Positions 52,231-62,736 of a DNA stretch of 64,000 nt are shown piece by piece (the first letter of the stretch is position 1; each line of letters starts with the position of its first letter). The stretch is taken from the NCBI GenBank assembly GCA_037044905.1, contig JBAOKB010000150.1, positions 62,001 to 126,000 on the forward strand, given 5' to 3'. The translations under genes and the position numbers were made by a program. The notes beneath the pieces were generated by a model that was not told the DNA's origin, ran no database searches, and worked only from the letters and a program-made list of their open reading frames with translations. The DNA comes from Hortaea werneckii. Its lineage: Eukaryota; Ascomycota; Dothideomycetes; Mycosphaerellales; Teratosphaeriaceae.

Positions 52231-53723
52231 TCATGTCTTGACGGCCAGAGCAGGTCGATTTATGTCTCCTCTTTGTGGCGCAGGCTGTCGACCCGCTGTA
52301 CTGTGTGTCCCCATCTCAAAACCAAAATGATGCGCAGCGGAGCCAGCGGAGACGGGGGTCTGAATATCTTGGTAACCGGGTCCGAACGTCTTATAAGCTT
52401 CCAGACTCTCACGATCGGGTCGATAGGAGGACGGTCGACGTTTGAAGAGCAGCCATAGCCGGATTGCAATGAAGATGATGGCTACAACAGCTACGACGAT
52501 GCCGTAGGGGATGTTGTCGTTATGGTTTTCAGCGAGATCAAAGCCAAGACCGCCGTTGATGAGGGCGAGAAGGATGATAAAAGGACCAACAAAGAGATGT
52601 ATCTTGCTGATGATGGTTGGTTGTTTCGTCCGGCGGTAGATGATATGGTGGACAATGCCTAGACCGAGCTGGATGAAGACCATTGCGAAGATAATCAAGC
52701 CAAGGACTTGATGGCCAGAATTGAAATCTCTAGACTGTTTTAATGTCTATTAGTTTGGAACATCCTGCAGAGTACGTGTGTCTGTTGACTTACCCGGTTG
52801 TAATGATGCGACAGATGCACGCCCAACCCAAATCCAACCAGCACAAAGAGCACACCCACAATCTGCGCAACACCATGCCAGAGCACACTTTGCAGTATCC
52901 TCAGCAGCAGCGCACCCAATGGAAAGACTAGGACGAAAGCCAAACACATCAAAGCTGCATGCGCCGGCAACGCCCACTCGCTGTCTTCGTGCCCGTCAAT
53001 GACATCACTCGCCCCCTGTGTGGCAAACAAGCTGTCGGCCACGGCACCGTTTGCCTCGGGAAGGTTAGGCGCAGGAACTCTACCGTAGGTCGTAGAAGAA
53101 TTGGACGTAGAGACCGTCATATCCATGGTGAAGTGCCCGTAGAACTCATGCCGTCGCAGCGGCGCATCAAGTTCATCGCTCTCCAGCTTACTATCCGGAC
53201 CGATGGCGAAAATGAAAGGCTGTTGCTTGCTGGTGTAATCCAACTTCATCGAACCGAAAGACGAGCAGTTCCGACAAAGACCGTGGGAGATCTGGATGCC
53301 GCCTTTCTTCGCGGTGTTCGCCGCCGGGGCATACTGGTCGGTGAAGATTGGTTCGTGTCGCGGGCCTTCGGAGTCGCCATCTCCTATCCAGACAGGCTCG
53401 CTTTGGCCTTCGCTCGCTCTGCGTACGGAGGTGACAACGCCTGTGCCATTGGCGGCTTTGTACGCTACCATCATCGCTGCGCCGTCCATCTCGTCCCCGA
53501 TCCCAACGCCAAACCAGGAGCAAGAGGTTGAAGAGTGCATGTGAATGTAAATGTCGCCATTCTGGACGAAGTTCATTGCCACGGCATAGGTGGCGTTCGT
53601 GGGGGTTGTCGTTGCAAAGTAAGCAGCAGGCGCATTCGGGTCGACGGGGTTGAGAGCGAATGATGGGTTACTGTAGCCTAAGATGGCGGCCAACAGGACA
53701 AAGACTGTGCTTTGAGTAAACAT
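52231..53723 (-). CDS. DOMON/cytochrome b561 membrane oxidoreductase
   Basis: Exons 52794-53723 and 52231-52734, joined across a 59-base phase-0 intron (GTAAGT donor, AAACAG acceptor), give 477 residues. Residues 1-23 are a signal peptide (MFTQSTVFVLLAAILGYSNP). The extracellular part (about 24-215) is a DOMON/cellobiose-dehydrogenase-type cytochrome domain, with YAVAMNFVQNGDIYIHMHSS, CSWFGVGIGDEMDGAAMMVA and RRHEFYGHFTMDM. It is followed by a cytochrome b561 membrane domain with His in its helices (ALPAHAALMCLAF; FGLGVHLSHHYNR; DFNSGHQVLGLIIF; KIHLFVGPFIILLALINGG). Such proteins move electrons across the plasma membrane, for example in ferric reduction or redox exchange with secreted enzymes. 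The C-terminus is cytosolic, with a GRQPAPQRGD tail. Both splice sites and the domain order are clear. Confidence 0.88.
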
Positions 53724-54830
53724 GACGGGCTATGTGGTCGTGGCAAGATGCTAATGGTGTGGGAAAGGGCAGTTGAAGCGTAAGTATACTTATCTTGCCA
53801 GTAGGTATACGTGCGTAGTATCTGTCAGCAGCCTTTCCAAGCCAACTATACCTGCGTCACCTGTGCTACTGTGGCATGTAAGATGATCGACATCATGGAT
53901 GGACAAGACTTGCTGGCAGGCGCCGCTGAAAGCTTGGCTGCCGGGCTGAGATGCTGACATGCATGGGGCGAATCTGACATGCATCCAGCCCTCCGACACT
54001 TCGTTGTTTCGAAGTGAGCGACAGTGCGTGGCAGGAAGATCTACAAGACTGCAATATTGAGTCAGCTTATCAATGTCATTCTGCTATCATTAGCAGGAGA
54101 CGCTTGTACAATCTGAGCCCAGTAGTCAGCGGTTGCTCCATCTTTCCTTGCTTTGAACGTAGAAGATGGCCATCCCGTCCGATCTGGCATGAATGTTTGA
54201 TGCGTACACTTTCCACTCCATTACTTTCCAGTCCCTTAACAGCAATACAAAGCTGTCGTACGGAGTATCAGAACGCGGCCGACGGTCTTCGATAAGAAGA
54301 ATGCAGTTGACAGTCCCAAGCAAAGTAGTCGCGAGGGCGGAGCAGGCAGCGAATAGGCCCGCCTTTACGACAGCGGGTGTTCGCGTCCTATTGTCTTTTG
54401 GACTAGGCGTCCTGTTGTGCTTGCAACGACAGACGCTTGATTCACAACCAAGTCTCATTCCACTTTACCCGCATATCCGGTCGCATTGTCCGGATTCATA
54501 GGGCCTTAAAAGCCAGGAATTGTCTCAACCATTGACATCTCATCTACATCCTTTGCCGACGAAAGGGAGCACATCATGAGGGCATTGTTCAACGAATGTC
54601 GTCCTTCCGTTTCCGGTAGCGCAAGTCTCTGGCTAATGGTCTCCAGCGGTGGTGTCCGCAAACAAAGCTCAGGACTTCATGTTACCCACGCCGCTTTCGA
54701 TATCTGCGCTTCTCTCATTCCTTACCTGCTGTCCCACTAACTAGCTTCATGACAAGCCCAGCATGGTTGACAGTCCGGATTGACTCTGTCGGGGCTGACG
54801 GTGTCAGGGATGACTTGCTCCGGCTCTCCA
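53724..54830. other. 1.1-kb intergenic stretch
   Basis: No gene is supported. Frames near 54126-54501 on both strands are short and overlap. The left end is the promoter of the DOMON-b561 gene. Confidence 0.45.
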
Positions 54831-55082
54831 TCAATTTTTTTTCTCCAGCCTGTTCGCCTTGCACCATCGTTCTCGGATCCTTGAAGCCGCTCTGATGGTC
54901 TCGCACTCGATTAGAGTCTTCATGCACATCACCTCGCTGCCATCATCGCACCCCGAGGCATGCTCACCATGTTGACAGGCTTCCCTTGTTCCGCTGCAGA
55001 CTATGCAAAGCGAAAAATCTCCATCGTCCTTTCCTACCAAGGCGCTGCCCACTTCAGTCTCCATAGCTCCATTTAAGTACAT
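54831..55082 (-). CDS. candidate small Cys-containing protein
   Basis: A minus-strand frame of 83 codons from the ATG at 55082, reading LVGKDDGDFSLCIVCSGTRE, then ACQHGEHASGCDDGSEVMCM and IRERWCKANRLEKKN. It holds seven Cys in 83 residues and has gene-like codon choice. There is no signal peptide. The frame is open about 14 codons upstream of the ATG, so it could be a last exon. No family is recognised. Confidence 0.3.
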   Translation of the reverse strand: MYLNGAMETEVGSALVGKDDGDFSLCIVCSGTREACQHGEHASGCDDGSEVMCMKTLIECETIRAASRIRERWCKANRLEKKN

Positions 55083-55527
55083 GAACAGGGGCCGAAATGC
55101 CGCCTTGCCCTTCAACTCGTGCGGTCATGTACAGACCTGGCACCAACCAACAACGCAATCTCTCCATCCGCCTTTACCTTTCCAGCCACAGCTTTTGTGC
55201 CGCTGCATGACTTTACTGCGCCTTCAAAGCATTGTCAAAGAAGTCTGGCAGTCGCACAATCCATTTTATCGTCGAGAGGCTGCTGTTGAGGTTGCCGATC
55301 ACCGTCCAGCTGGTTGCCGATGGCTTGATATCAAGCAAAGCATGGAAGTCTGAAGCACCGCTGACTGATGACCCCGCAGCACATCGATATCAGCTCAAGT
55401 TGAAGTCGTTCAGACGAAAGTCCCGGCTCACGTTGCTCAATGATACTTACCCCAGATCCCTAGTTTGCAAAGCACCTCAAAGACTCAGGCTCCAGGCTAC
55501 TTGTATTTTACAAGTACTATAGCGAGA
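55083..55527. other. intergenic
   Basis: Nothing coding is supported on either strand. Confidence 0.45.
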
Positions 55528-56501
55528 CTATAGGAATACGCTTAGCATGGTAGAGGCCACCACGACCCAAAGTGCCGCTCGCACTTTATTGGTGCTGCTG
55601 CTCGGTGCTGGACCGGTGCCCGGATTACTGGAATTCACCTCGTTCTCCCTGAAACGTAGACACAGCGCGTGCGTCTCGGTGCCCGATACGACGGCGAGGT
55701 GGACGCGATTGAGCTCGCGCTCGATGAGAGTACGGTTGCCTGCGGAATAGACGCCCGAGATGAAGCCTCCTAGATGATACGCGCTGAGGTCGTCAAGTTC
55801 GTCAAGTTGCACATATTGCGCTGAGCGTATAAACGACGATGGTCAGCCTTCATCCCGGCGGCAAATACTTTACTGGTACTTTACTGGACGATTCTGTCTA
55901 TGCTTGACTGTCCTTGAGTATACATACCAACACCTGCGCTACCCCAACGTGAGGAGACGCTTGGACAAGCTGGAATATCCTCGAATATTGCTGTTCCGTC
56001 TGGGGCCTCCAGCTGGCGGATGCACTCCAGATCGACAACCTCCGCACAATTGCCTGCACCGTTATAAAGATTCGTCGCGGGGGTGGAAAAAGGCCAATAC
56101 GTCAGCCCTCGGTCAAATTCTTACGCCAGAAGCTCGTTTTCATTATCAAATACAGAAGGTCGGGGGAGCCCTGAATCGGGCTGATCCGTCCAGTTCTCCG
56201 GCGGGACCAGGTCGTAGAATGTGAACAGGACACGAGGGTCGGGCGCCACTGTGGCGTTCTCGCCTTACGCAGGGATCTCAGCAAGAGAGATGGTCAGATT
56301 CCACCATTGCACAGTAATGGACGGGCCAACCGCGAAGGATATGGATGTGGAGAAGTTCGCGCTTTGACGAGCTGACGATATGTTGTACCATTGATTCAGC
56401 GGACTGAGACTGGAGAAGGCGTCCCCAATGAATGCTTCGTACCAAGCGGAGACTGCAACACCATTGCAGATGGCAAGTAAACATGAGTGCGGGAACTTCA
56501 T
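55528..56501 (-). pseudogene. GPI-anchored secreted protein gene broken by two in-frame TAA
   Basis: The minus strand from the ATG at 56501 (MKFPHSCLLAICNGVAVSAW, a signal-peptide-like start) reads protein-like sequence through the end of the first exon at 55928. A 107-base intron (55821-55927: GTATGT donor, GGCTGACC branch, GCTCAG acceptor) then leads to a second exon that ends with a GPI-type tail (STNKVRAALWVVVASTMLSV, stop at 55528). Two TAA codons interrupt exon 1 in the same frame, at 56265-56267 and 56121-56123. Between and after them the reading stays coding-like (VLFTFYDLVPPENWTDQPDS; CAEVVDLECIRQLEAPDGTA), and the chain across the intron is in phase. The full frame would be 288 codons. 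I read it as a recently inactivated surface-protein gene. Alternatively each TAA could be part of a retained GTAAG donor, which I find less likely. Confidence 0.6.
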
Positions 56502-57384
56502 GACCAGATACGAGTCCTAAAATTTGCGGCCTTGATATGACTGACAACCGGAGTGCAGATGTGTAGAGAGACGTCGCGGCGACGAAATCTTTTATTAATG
56601 ACCACTATCTTGATCGTTCACCTTGGCGTGAATCCTGAACGCGGGGTTTGCAATGCAGTCGTTATATCACTGGACCAGAAAGGAGCTCCGTGGAGTCCCC
56701 GCATAACAGATTAGGCTATTTTCAATCCTGCACTACTCTCTGCTATACCTCCTAGGGAGCCATCTTACATCTCAAAAGTGGGTCTCGGACTGACGCCGAA
56801 AGTCATCCTGACAGTCTGGTGGTTCATTCGTATAGCTATAAGATCATACGCAAATATATAGTATGACGTTGTTCTACCGCGCTACCGTGATTTAGATGGA
56901 CAGATAATTAAGTGTCCCCCAGTTCGATCAATCCAACCCTAAATCGGACGTTCAGGTTTACTTTCCTATTGACAAACATCGTCACCTTTCGACAATTCAT
57001 ACAAACAGAATTTTGTTTGATACACTCCCCAGTGACCGTCAAGTTGGAACCGATCCAATACTAGCATCCTTCTCTTTGTCGGCAGACAGCGCCGATTGCA
57101 CGTAGAGTTGGCAGGCGAGCCAATAGGAAACCCGCTGAAAGTGGCGCAGTCAAGCGAGGTAGGCTATGCCATGAATAACCATCTCGCAGCCTTGCAGCAC
57201 ACAGCCCGTCTTGCTTATCATGGTGATGCCTTTACCCTCCACGCCTTTCTCTCTCTCTTGAACGCGCATTTCAAGAATCGGGCATAGTAGCGGACGTCGA
57301 CTTTATTTAGAGCTGGCAGATTGGATTGTGTCAAGGCGTACCTTTGGTTTCAGTGACAGCAATCAACAACTGGTCGACAGCAAC
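56502..57384. other. intergenic, AT-richer promoter region
   Basis: This stretch is more AT-rich than the surroundings and contains no supported gene. A 63-codon plus-strand frame at 57096-57287 lies upstream of the HET start and is probably leader. Confidence 0.45.
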
Positions 57385-58665
57385 ATGCGACTCATCAACA
57401 CCAAGACGCTCGAGATGCACGAGTTCTTGCCTGCCGACATCCCTCGCTATGCCATCCTGTCGCACCGCTGGCAGGAAGAAGAGGCCAGCTTCAAGCAGTA
57501 CAGCAAAAGACACAAGTATCCCAAGATCCAGCAGCTCAAAGGCTTCGCCAAGATCGAGCAATTCTGTCGAATAGCTCGCGAGCGACAGATGAAATGGGCT
57601 TGGATTGACACTTGCTGCATCGACTCCCGTAGCAGTGCTGAGCTCTCCGAGGCCATCAACTCGATGTGGCAGTGGTATGCTGATGCGGCCGAGTGCTACA
57701 TTCATCTTTGCGACGTGCACATGCAGGAAGACTATCCGGATGTTCTGGCTCAAGTGAAAAGAAGCGAGTGGTTCACCAGAGGTTGGACGTTGCAAGAGCT
57801 TATAGCTCCCCGCCGCCGTGTGTTCTTCACTTCCGCGTGGATGGAAATTGGCTTCATAAACTTTGGGCAAGATGCGCTTGCCGACGGAGAGTCTAGCGAA
57901 GATCCGACGAGAGTCGAACACTCTTCAGAATGCCTTCGGCATGTTGTCTCGCGCGCCTCAAAGGTTCCATTGCTTTGCTTGCTGGGTCGTAGCGCAAACT
58001 CCTTCAACGTTGGCGAGCGTATATCCTGGTCCGCTGGTCGCAAGACTTCGCGCCCGGAAGACGTAGCCTACTCTCTGATGGGAATTTTGTGTGTGAATAT
58101 GCCGCTGTTATATGGAGAGGGCGGAAAAAAGGCTTTCGTGAGGCTCCAGCTGGAGCTGATAAAGAAGTCCAATGACACTAGTATATTTGCTTGGAAATAT
58201 TTATCTAATGCACATGAAGACATCACGCGAGGGAGTGGAGGCTTACTTGCGACTTCCCCTGACTGTTTTGCCGGCTTCCGTTGTGGGCGGAGTCAGTACC
58301 ATGGTCACTGGAGCTTCGCGATGTTTGACCAGAAACTCACTCTAGCGCCCTACGCAATGACGAACCGGGGACTTTACCTACATGTTGGAGCGTATCGAAT
58401 GCATTCGCGCAGACCTTCCTGGTGTTGTGTCCTATGGTGCGTCCCACTATCTACGCAAGGGCATGCTATTTTCCTGGAGCACCCTGTAGGTCTCGATCCC
58501 AAGCGTGCACCAGTCTCAGTCAAGCGTACATTTTTGATGGGATGGGGTGTCGTCAGCCACCATGGCGAGTTTTCACTCGGCAGGACGAGAGGAGCTATTC
58601 CCATGATCGAAGACAGTCAGTGTCTTGAGCTTTGCGAATTCTACGTAGAGCAAGATTTCGTATGA
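57385..58665 (+). CDS. HET-domain protein, small HET-D/E-like type
   Basis: A 426-residue HET protein starting at the ATG at 57385 (MRLINTKTLEMHEFLPADIP), the standard opening of the short HET class. Key blocks are RYAILSHRWQEEEASFKQYS (21-40), FCRIARERQMKWAWIDTCCI followed by DSRSSAELSEAINSMWQWYA, and SEWFTRGWTLQELIAPRRRV. The C-terminal block includes SWSAGRKTSRPEDVAYSLMG and GILCVNMPLLYGEGGKKAFV, present in HET-D/HET-E-like and related proteins. No NACHT or WD40 domain follows. The frame stops at 58665, but a possible 48-base intron (58660-58707) would replace the last two codons and add about 30 residues ending at 58800 (ENFGIATKTLIHKEQLYTVK). Role: non-self recognition and cell death at hyphal fusion. 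Confidence 0.87.
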   Translation: MRLINTKTLEMHEFLPADIPRYAILSHRWQEEEASFKQYSKRHKYPKIQQLKGFAKIEQFCRIARERQMKWAWIDTCCIDSRSSAELSEAINSMWQWYADAAECYIHLCDVHMQEDYPDVLAQVKRSEWFTRGWTLQELIAPRRRVFFTSAWMEIGFINFGQDALADGESSEDPTRVEHSSECLRHVVSRASKVPLLCLLGRSANSFNVGERISWSAGRKTSRPEDVAYSLMGILCVNMPLLYGEGGKKAFVRLQLELIKKSNDTSIFAWKYLSNAHEDITRGSGGLLATSPDCFAGFRCGRSQYHGHWSFAMFDQKLTLAPYAMTNRGLYLHVGAYRMHSRRPSWCCVLWCVPLSTQGHAIFLEHPVGLDPKRAPVSVKRTFLMGWGVVSHHGEFSLGRTRGAIPMIEDSQCLELCEFYVEQDFV

Positions 58666-58800
58666 AGAGCTTCCGATTGTTTCGACAAAATGGCCTCGTC
58701 ACCTAAGGAGAACTTTGGCATCGCCACCAAGACTCTTATTCACAAGGAACAACTATATACTGTCAAATACGACAAGAAGACATCGGCATTTTCAATGTAG

Positions 58801-59221
58801 GGATACTCACTTCTGCAAGAGAGCAGCCAATGTTTCTACGATGGCCTCACTAAAGAGAAAAGAGAACGTATGCACTGATGCAGCTACTGAGCTCCACCGG
58901 ATTAGTGCTCAACCTATGATCGGCTTTAGCCTCTATACTCTCGGCATTTTCATGTCAATTAGAACAGGCATAGAAAAAGACATTAATTTTGGCGGAAATC
59001 ATGAGAAAAACCCATATGTTTTGATAGTGTTTATTGGTCCATTGACTGTTCTCAGCTAGTAAACTGGCAAGATTGGCACCCCTTTGACGCTTTCTTTTCA
59101 ATTTACATCTTGCGCATTGATCCCAAATGCAATTTGTCGTTAGGTCTTCCAGTAGCGCAAGCGTCGGCTCCACTTCTCATTAAGAGCTCAGAAGCTTCCT
59201 GATCATTAAGGTCTAAACGCG
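58801..59221. other. convergent intergenic region
   Basis: This gap separates the HET gene and the permease, which point at each other. No gene is supported. Confidence 0.5.
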
Positions 59222-61398
59222 CTAAGACCGAGTTTTTTCTACCAGAGCGACGGGTCCGACATACAGATTCTTCCCTCTGACCACGTAGTACACCAGTGCA
59301 ATGCAGAGGACTCCAACAAACATGACGCTTGCATAATTGAGTGTTTCACGGTCGACCTCCTTTGTCAGGGCAAAGAACGCGAAGACAAATAGCGGCAAGA
59401 CGAAGCAGACGGCAGTGATGTTGATCGCAAGGCCATACTTTCCCAGAGACCATCGTCTTGTCGGGAGAGGTGTTCCATAAAGACGACGCCAGATGAGTGT
59501 CCCGATAGTCACCAGGTAGGAACCCAAGATCGCGACAGCCCCGAGAGAGCTGATTGATCGAAGGGCGGTCGTAGAGCCAATGTTGATTAGCGAGAGGAGT
59601 AGCACGACCACGAAGGACACGAGCACCGCCCGCAAAGGAATGTTCCAGCCCGGCTGTACCTGTTCGACATTGTCAGGACACGCAATGGGGATGTCAAGTT
59701 TAGCTAGCGTACTTGCTCAAGCCAGCTGGACGCTGGGAGTCCTTTATCTCTGGCGAAAGACCACAGCTGGCGACTCGCAGTCGCAACTTCGCTGAAACAG
59801 CAAGATACCAGAAGGATAATCACGATGGCGACCATGACCGACGAAGCCGCCTTGCTCCCAGTGGCGTTATAGAATATCTGGACGAACGGCTCTCCGGTCC
59901 TAGTCTGGAGTACTTCATCGATGTCTCCAGAGCAAAAGGCCAAAGTCAGGATGACTAGGAGGCCGAGGCAAGCATTTGGAGCGACAGACCACATTATTAC
60001 CTTTGGCAGAGTGATCGATGCGTCGTGAAGCTCTTCGGCTGTCGAGATGGTCAGCGCTTTCGAAGACTCGCAGAGCGATGGAGTCCTAACCTACCCATGT
60101 GGACCGTGCAGTCATAACCGATCAAGACATTGAGTGGTGTCACCATCCCTACCAGTGCCGCAAGTCCCATGGTGTCCCAGCCTCCAATGTTAGTGTAGTC
60201 GAAAAGCGCAGTGTTCACCGGCTTTGGAGTGGCCGTTACCCAGAGTGGAATCACAACGACGAGCACTCCGCAAAGGTGGAGAAACAGCAGAACCCCTTGG
60301 TCACCGGCATATTAGCATTCGGTCACTCAGGCGACAGGCTACCCACGATGAACTCACCTTCGATGAGTGGCAGCTTGACCGCCAGAACCGTGTTGAAGAC
60401 GACAGAAGATGCCGCTACCGCGATGGTGAGGAGTGTCTGATGCCACCTCTCGGGCACGTAAGACCCATGATTCAAGGAAATGAGCGCTTGAATAAGCCCA
60501 CCGACCATGAAGCATACCCCAGCGAGGTACACTTGCCAGCCAATGGCCGAAAGCCAACCTGATATGGCTTGTTAGAAGCTTTGCAGGGATGGATGGCACT
60601 TCGCAAACACTTGCCCACGAGGTATGATAGTGGCTTTTGCACTCTAGGCGAAGCCTGTAATCGAGGAGTATTAGATGTTGGTGGTTAGAGAAAGGAGGCA
60701 CAAACTACTTCCGCAGGCAAGGCACTCACCAGTTCTGAGACCCAGTGATATCTTAATGGATCAAGTCAGCTAAAGTTTTAGAGCGGGAACATCGGCGACA
60801 GTGAAGGGGTAGGTCCAAAGCAGCCAACGCGGTGTTTGGCTACTTCTAATTTCTTCCAGTCGAGTCAGGCGGATTTTAACTTACTGTCCTCCAGCTGTTG
60901 GCGACCTAAAAACGGTCAACTTCCCTTCTGATCATATGTTTGATTAATCTTGACTGACATGGATGCTAGTTCGGCTAGACTAGCGTACACGAACAGCATA
61001 CCGCAGGCGTCAACAAGGAAGCCTATCGTCTCAGCGCTGCTCTTCCACACATCTCTCTAGTCGCTGTCTTACCCCAGAAGAGATTCGGCGTCCCGCCGTC
61101 AACTAATATAAGTTTGAACAGGACCAGTAGTACCTCCCATGATGCCATGACAGTACTGGCAAAGCCCAGCATCGTGATGAATCTGAAGTTGCGCTGTACT
61201 ACTGTCAGCTTTCAGCTTCCTCCCCCAACACATGCGCCCGGCTCTTCGCATTACCCGCAACACTTGCGTCTTGCCCAAGATCTTCATGTCTCTTGCATCG
61301 GCAGCCGTGCCTCGGTATTTTGTTGGTACTGAAGATGATACTTCTACGCCGGGCTCACGATCGTAGGTCGTGATAGTGGAATCGCCTTTGTTGTCCAT
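59222..61398 (-). CDS. APC-family amino-acid/choline-type permease, ten exons
   Basis: Ten minus-strand exons join in frame to 525 residues: 61255-61398, 61073-61193, 60959-61022, 60885-60905, 60730-60751, 60615-60654, 60358-60558, 60095-60295, 59713-60038 and 59222-59659. The product is a 12-helix plasma-membrane permease of the amino acid-polyamine-choline family, close to the fungal GABA permease/choline transporter group. Visible marks are a hydrophilic N-tail (MDNKGDSTITTYDREPGVEV), the NFRFITMLGFASTVMASWEV helix, and the family motif LASMSPTAGGQYHWVSELAS, assembled from three exons. Also visible are NIGGWDTMGLAALVG, the AEELHDASITLPK loop, and SCCFSEVATASRQLWSFARD with KGLPASSWLEQV. Exons 4 and 5 are only 21 and 22 bases. 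The intron after exon 6 uses a GC donor (G/GCAAGT). All other junctions are GT-AG and every phase fits. Substrate unknown. Confidence 0.88.
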
Positions 61399-62736
61399 AT
61401 TCTTAGCTGCAGCTGCTTGACGAAGGGATTATCTTCGCTCCGATCTCAACAAGTCTAAGTTGTAGTTGAGCAGATGGCGGCAAAGCAAAGAAGACTCTAA
61501 AGGTATTGTGTCAAAATTGAAAAAAGAAGGGAAAGGTCAGGAAAGAAAAAAGACGATTGGAGCGCACGCCGGAGGCCCAGCATCGACCTTGCTTCGACTG
61601 ATAAGGTGCTGTACGCTCATTCCGACGATCCTATAACACTTTACCGGACGACGTGCTGCACGGCGACCCAAAAGTATGTATGCTGCACGGCTCCAATAGG
61701 CCTTGGGACTTCACTGACCAATGACGGTAACAGTAGATAGCATTTGCGGGGTGGATATGTAGCTTGGATGCACGACGTGCGCCCCAGGTGCCGGGGATGT
61801 ACTGCAGCCACGGGCGTCATGGCGTATTGTTATTTTGCCGCAATGCTACAGCCTACCGTCACACTTCAGTTCTCGTCCAAGCTGTCACATGGAGCATGTG
61901 TTCAATCCTTTTAAAATATGGGTTTTTTTCTGAATCTCGCCAGTACCTCGCTGTTCCGCGATGCACATCTCTCGCCTGGAATTTCGATGCAGTCAAGCGA
62001 TGGAAGATTCTCCTTCGATCGGTAAACATGTACCAACGGTATACGCCACTGTTCTGCTTGAAAACGCCTTGCTCTTTCTTTGCTGAAGTTCAATTCTCAT
62101 TCTGTTGCAGGAAAGTAATGTCATATCTGATGATGGCATCAGATGAGCAGACCGCTTGGGATCAGATTGCAGCATTAAAAAGTCTGATGTCTTCGAGCCT
62201 TTGGGTTCCCCGTCATCCGGAAATTGTGATCGAGTCTCAGGAGACAGGCTCGCCGAAGGTCAGCTGTCGCTGTTCGACACACGACAAGACAGGATCTCAC
62301 ATGCGAAGTCGAGCGTATACCTTTGCGTAAGCTGATCAAGTGAATTCGTTGTGCGAGTGGCTTGAGTTGGGCATTGATTTTGGTTGCAGAACCGCGCGAT
62401 GGCAAACCATAAACGACACTGGACTGTTTGAAATTATTTTCTTTTCATGCACCCGCGGCTCTATGCGCAACAAAAAAGTGAGCTGAAAATGAAGCCTTTA
62501 TCCAGGCGACGCGGGTCGTGAGCACAGTGCTGGCGGCCGCTTTGGTTGTTGTTTGACACTAAGGCAGCTAGCTTTAGTTTCGCTTTGAGTCCACTCTCCT
62601 TCATTGAAGCTGGCAGGGCTGTACATGAAAACTACCTGGTCGACACATTGACTCGTAGCCTGACTCGAGAACAGCCTTCATTATTGCCAGCATCGCCAAA
62701 TTGAGGCTAGCACGCGTACGCGGACTCTGATCCTCG
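61399..62736. other. 1.3-kb intergenic stretch
   Basis: No gene is seen. The left part holds the permease promoter. The 188-codon plus-strand frame at 61764-62330 has no domain and is overlapped by antisense frames. Confidence 0.45.
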
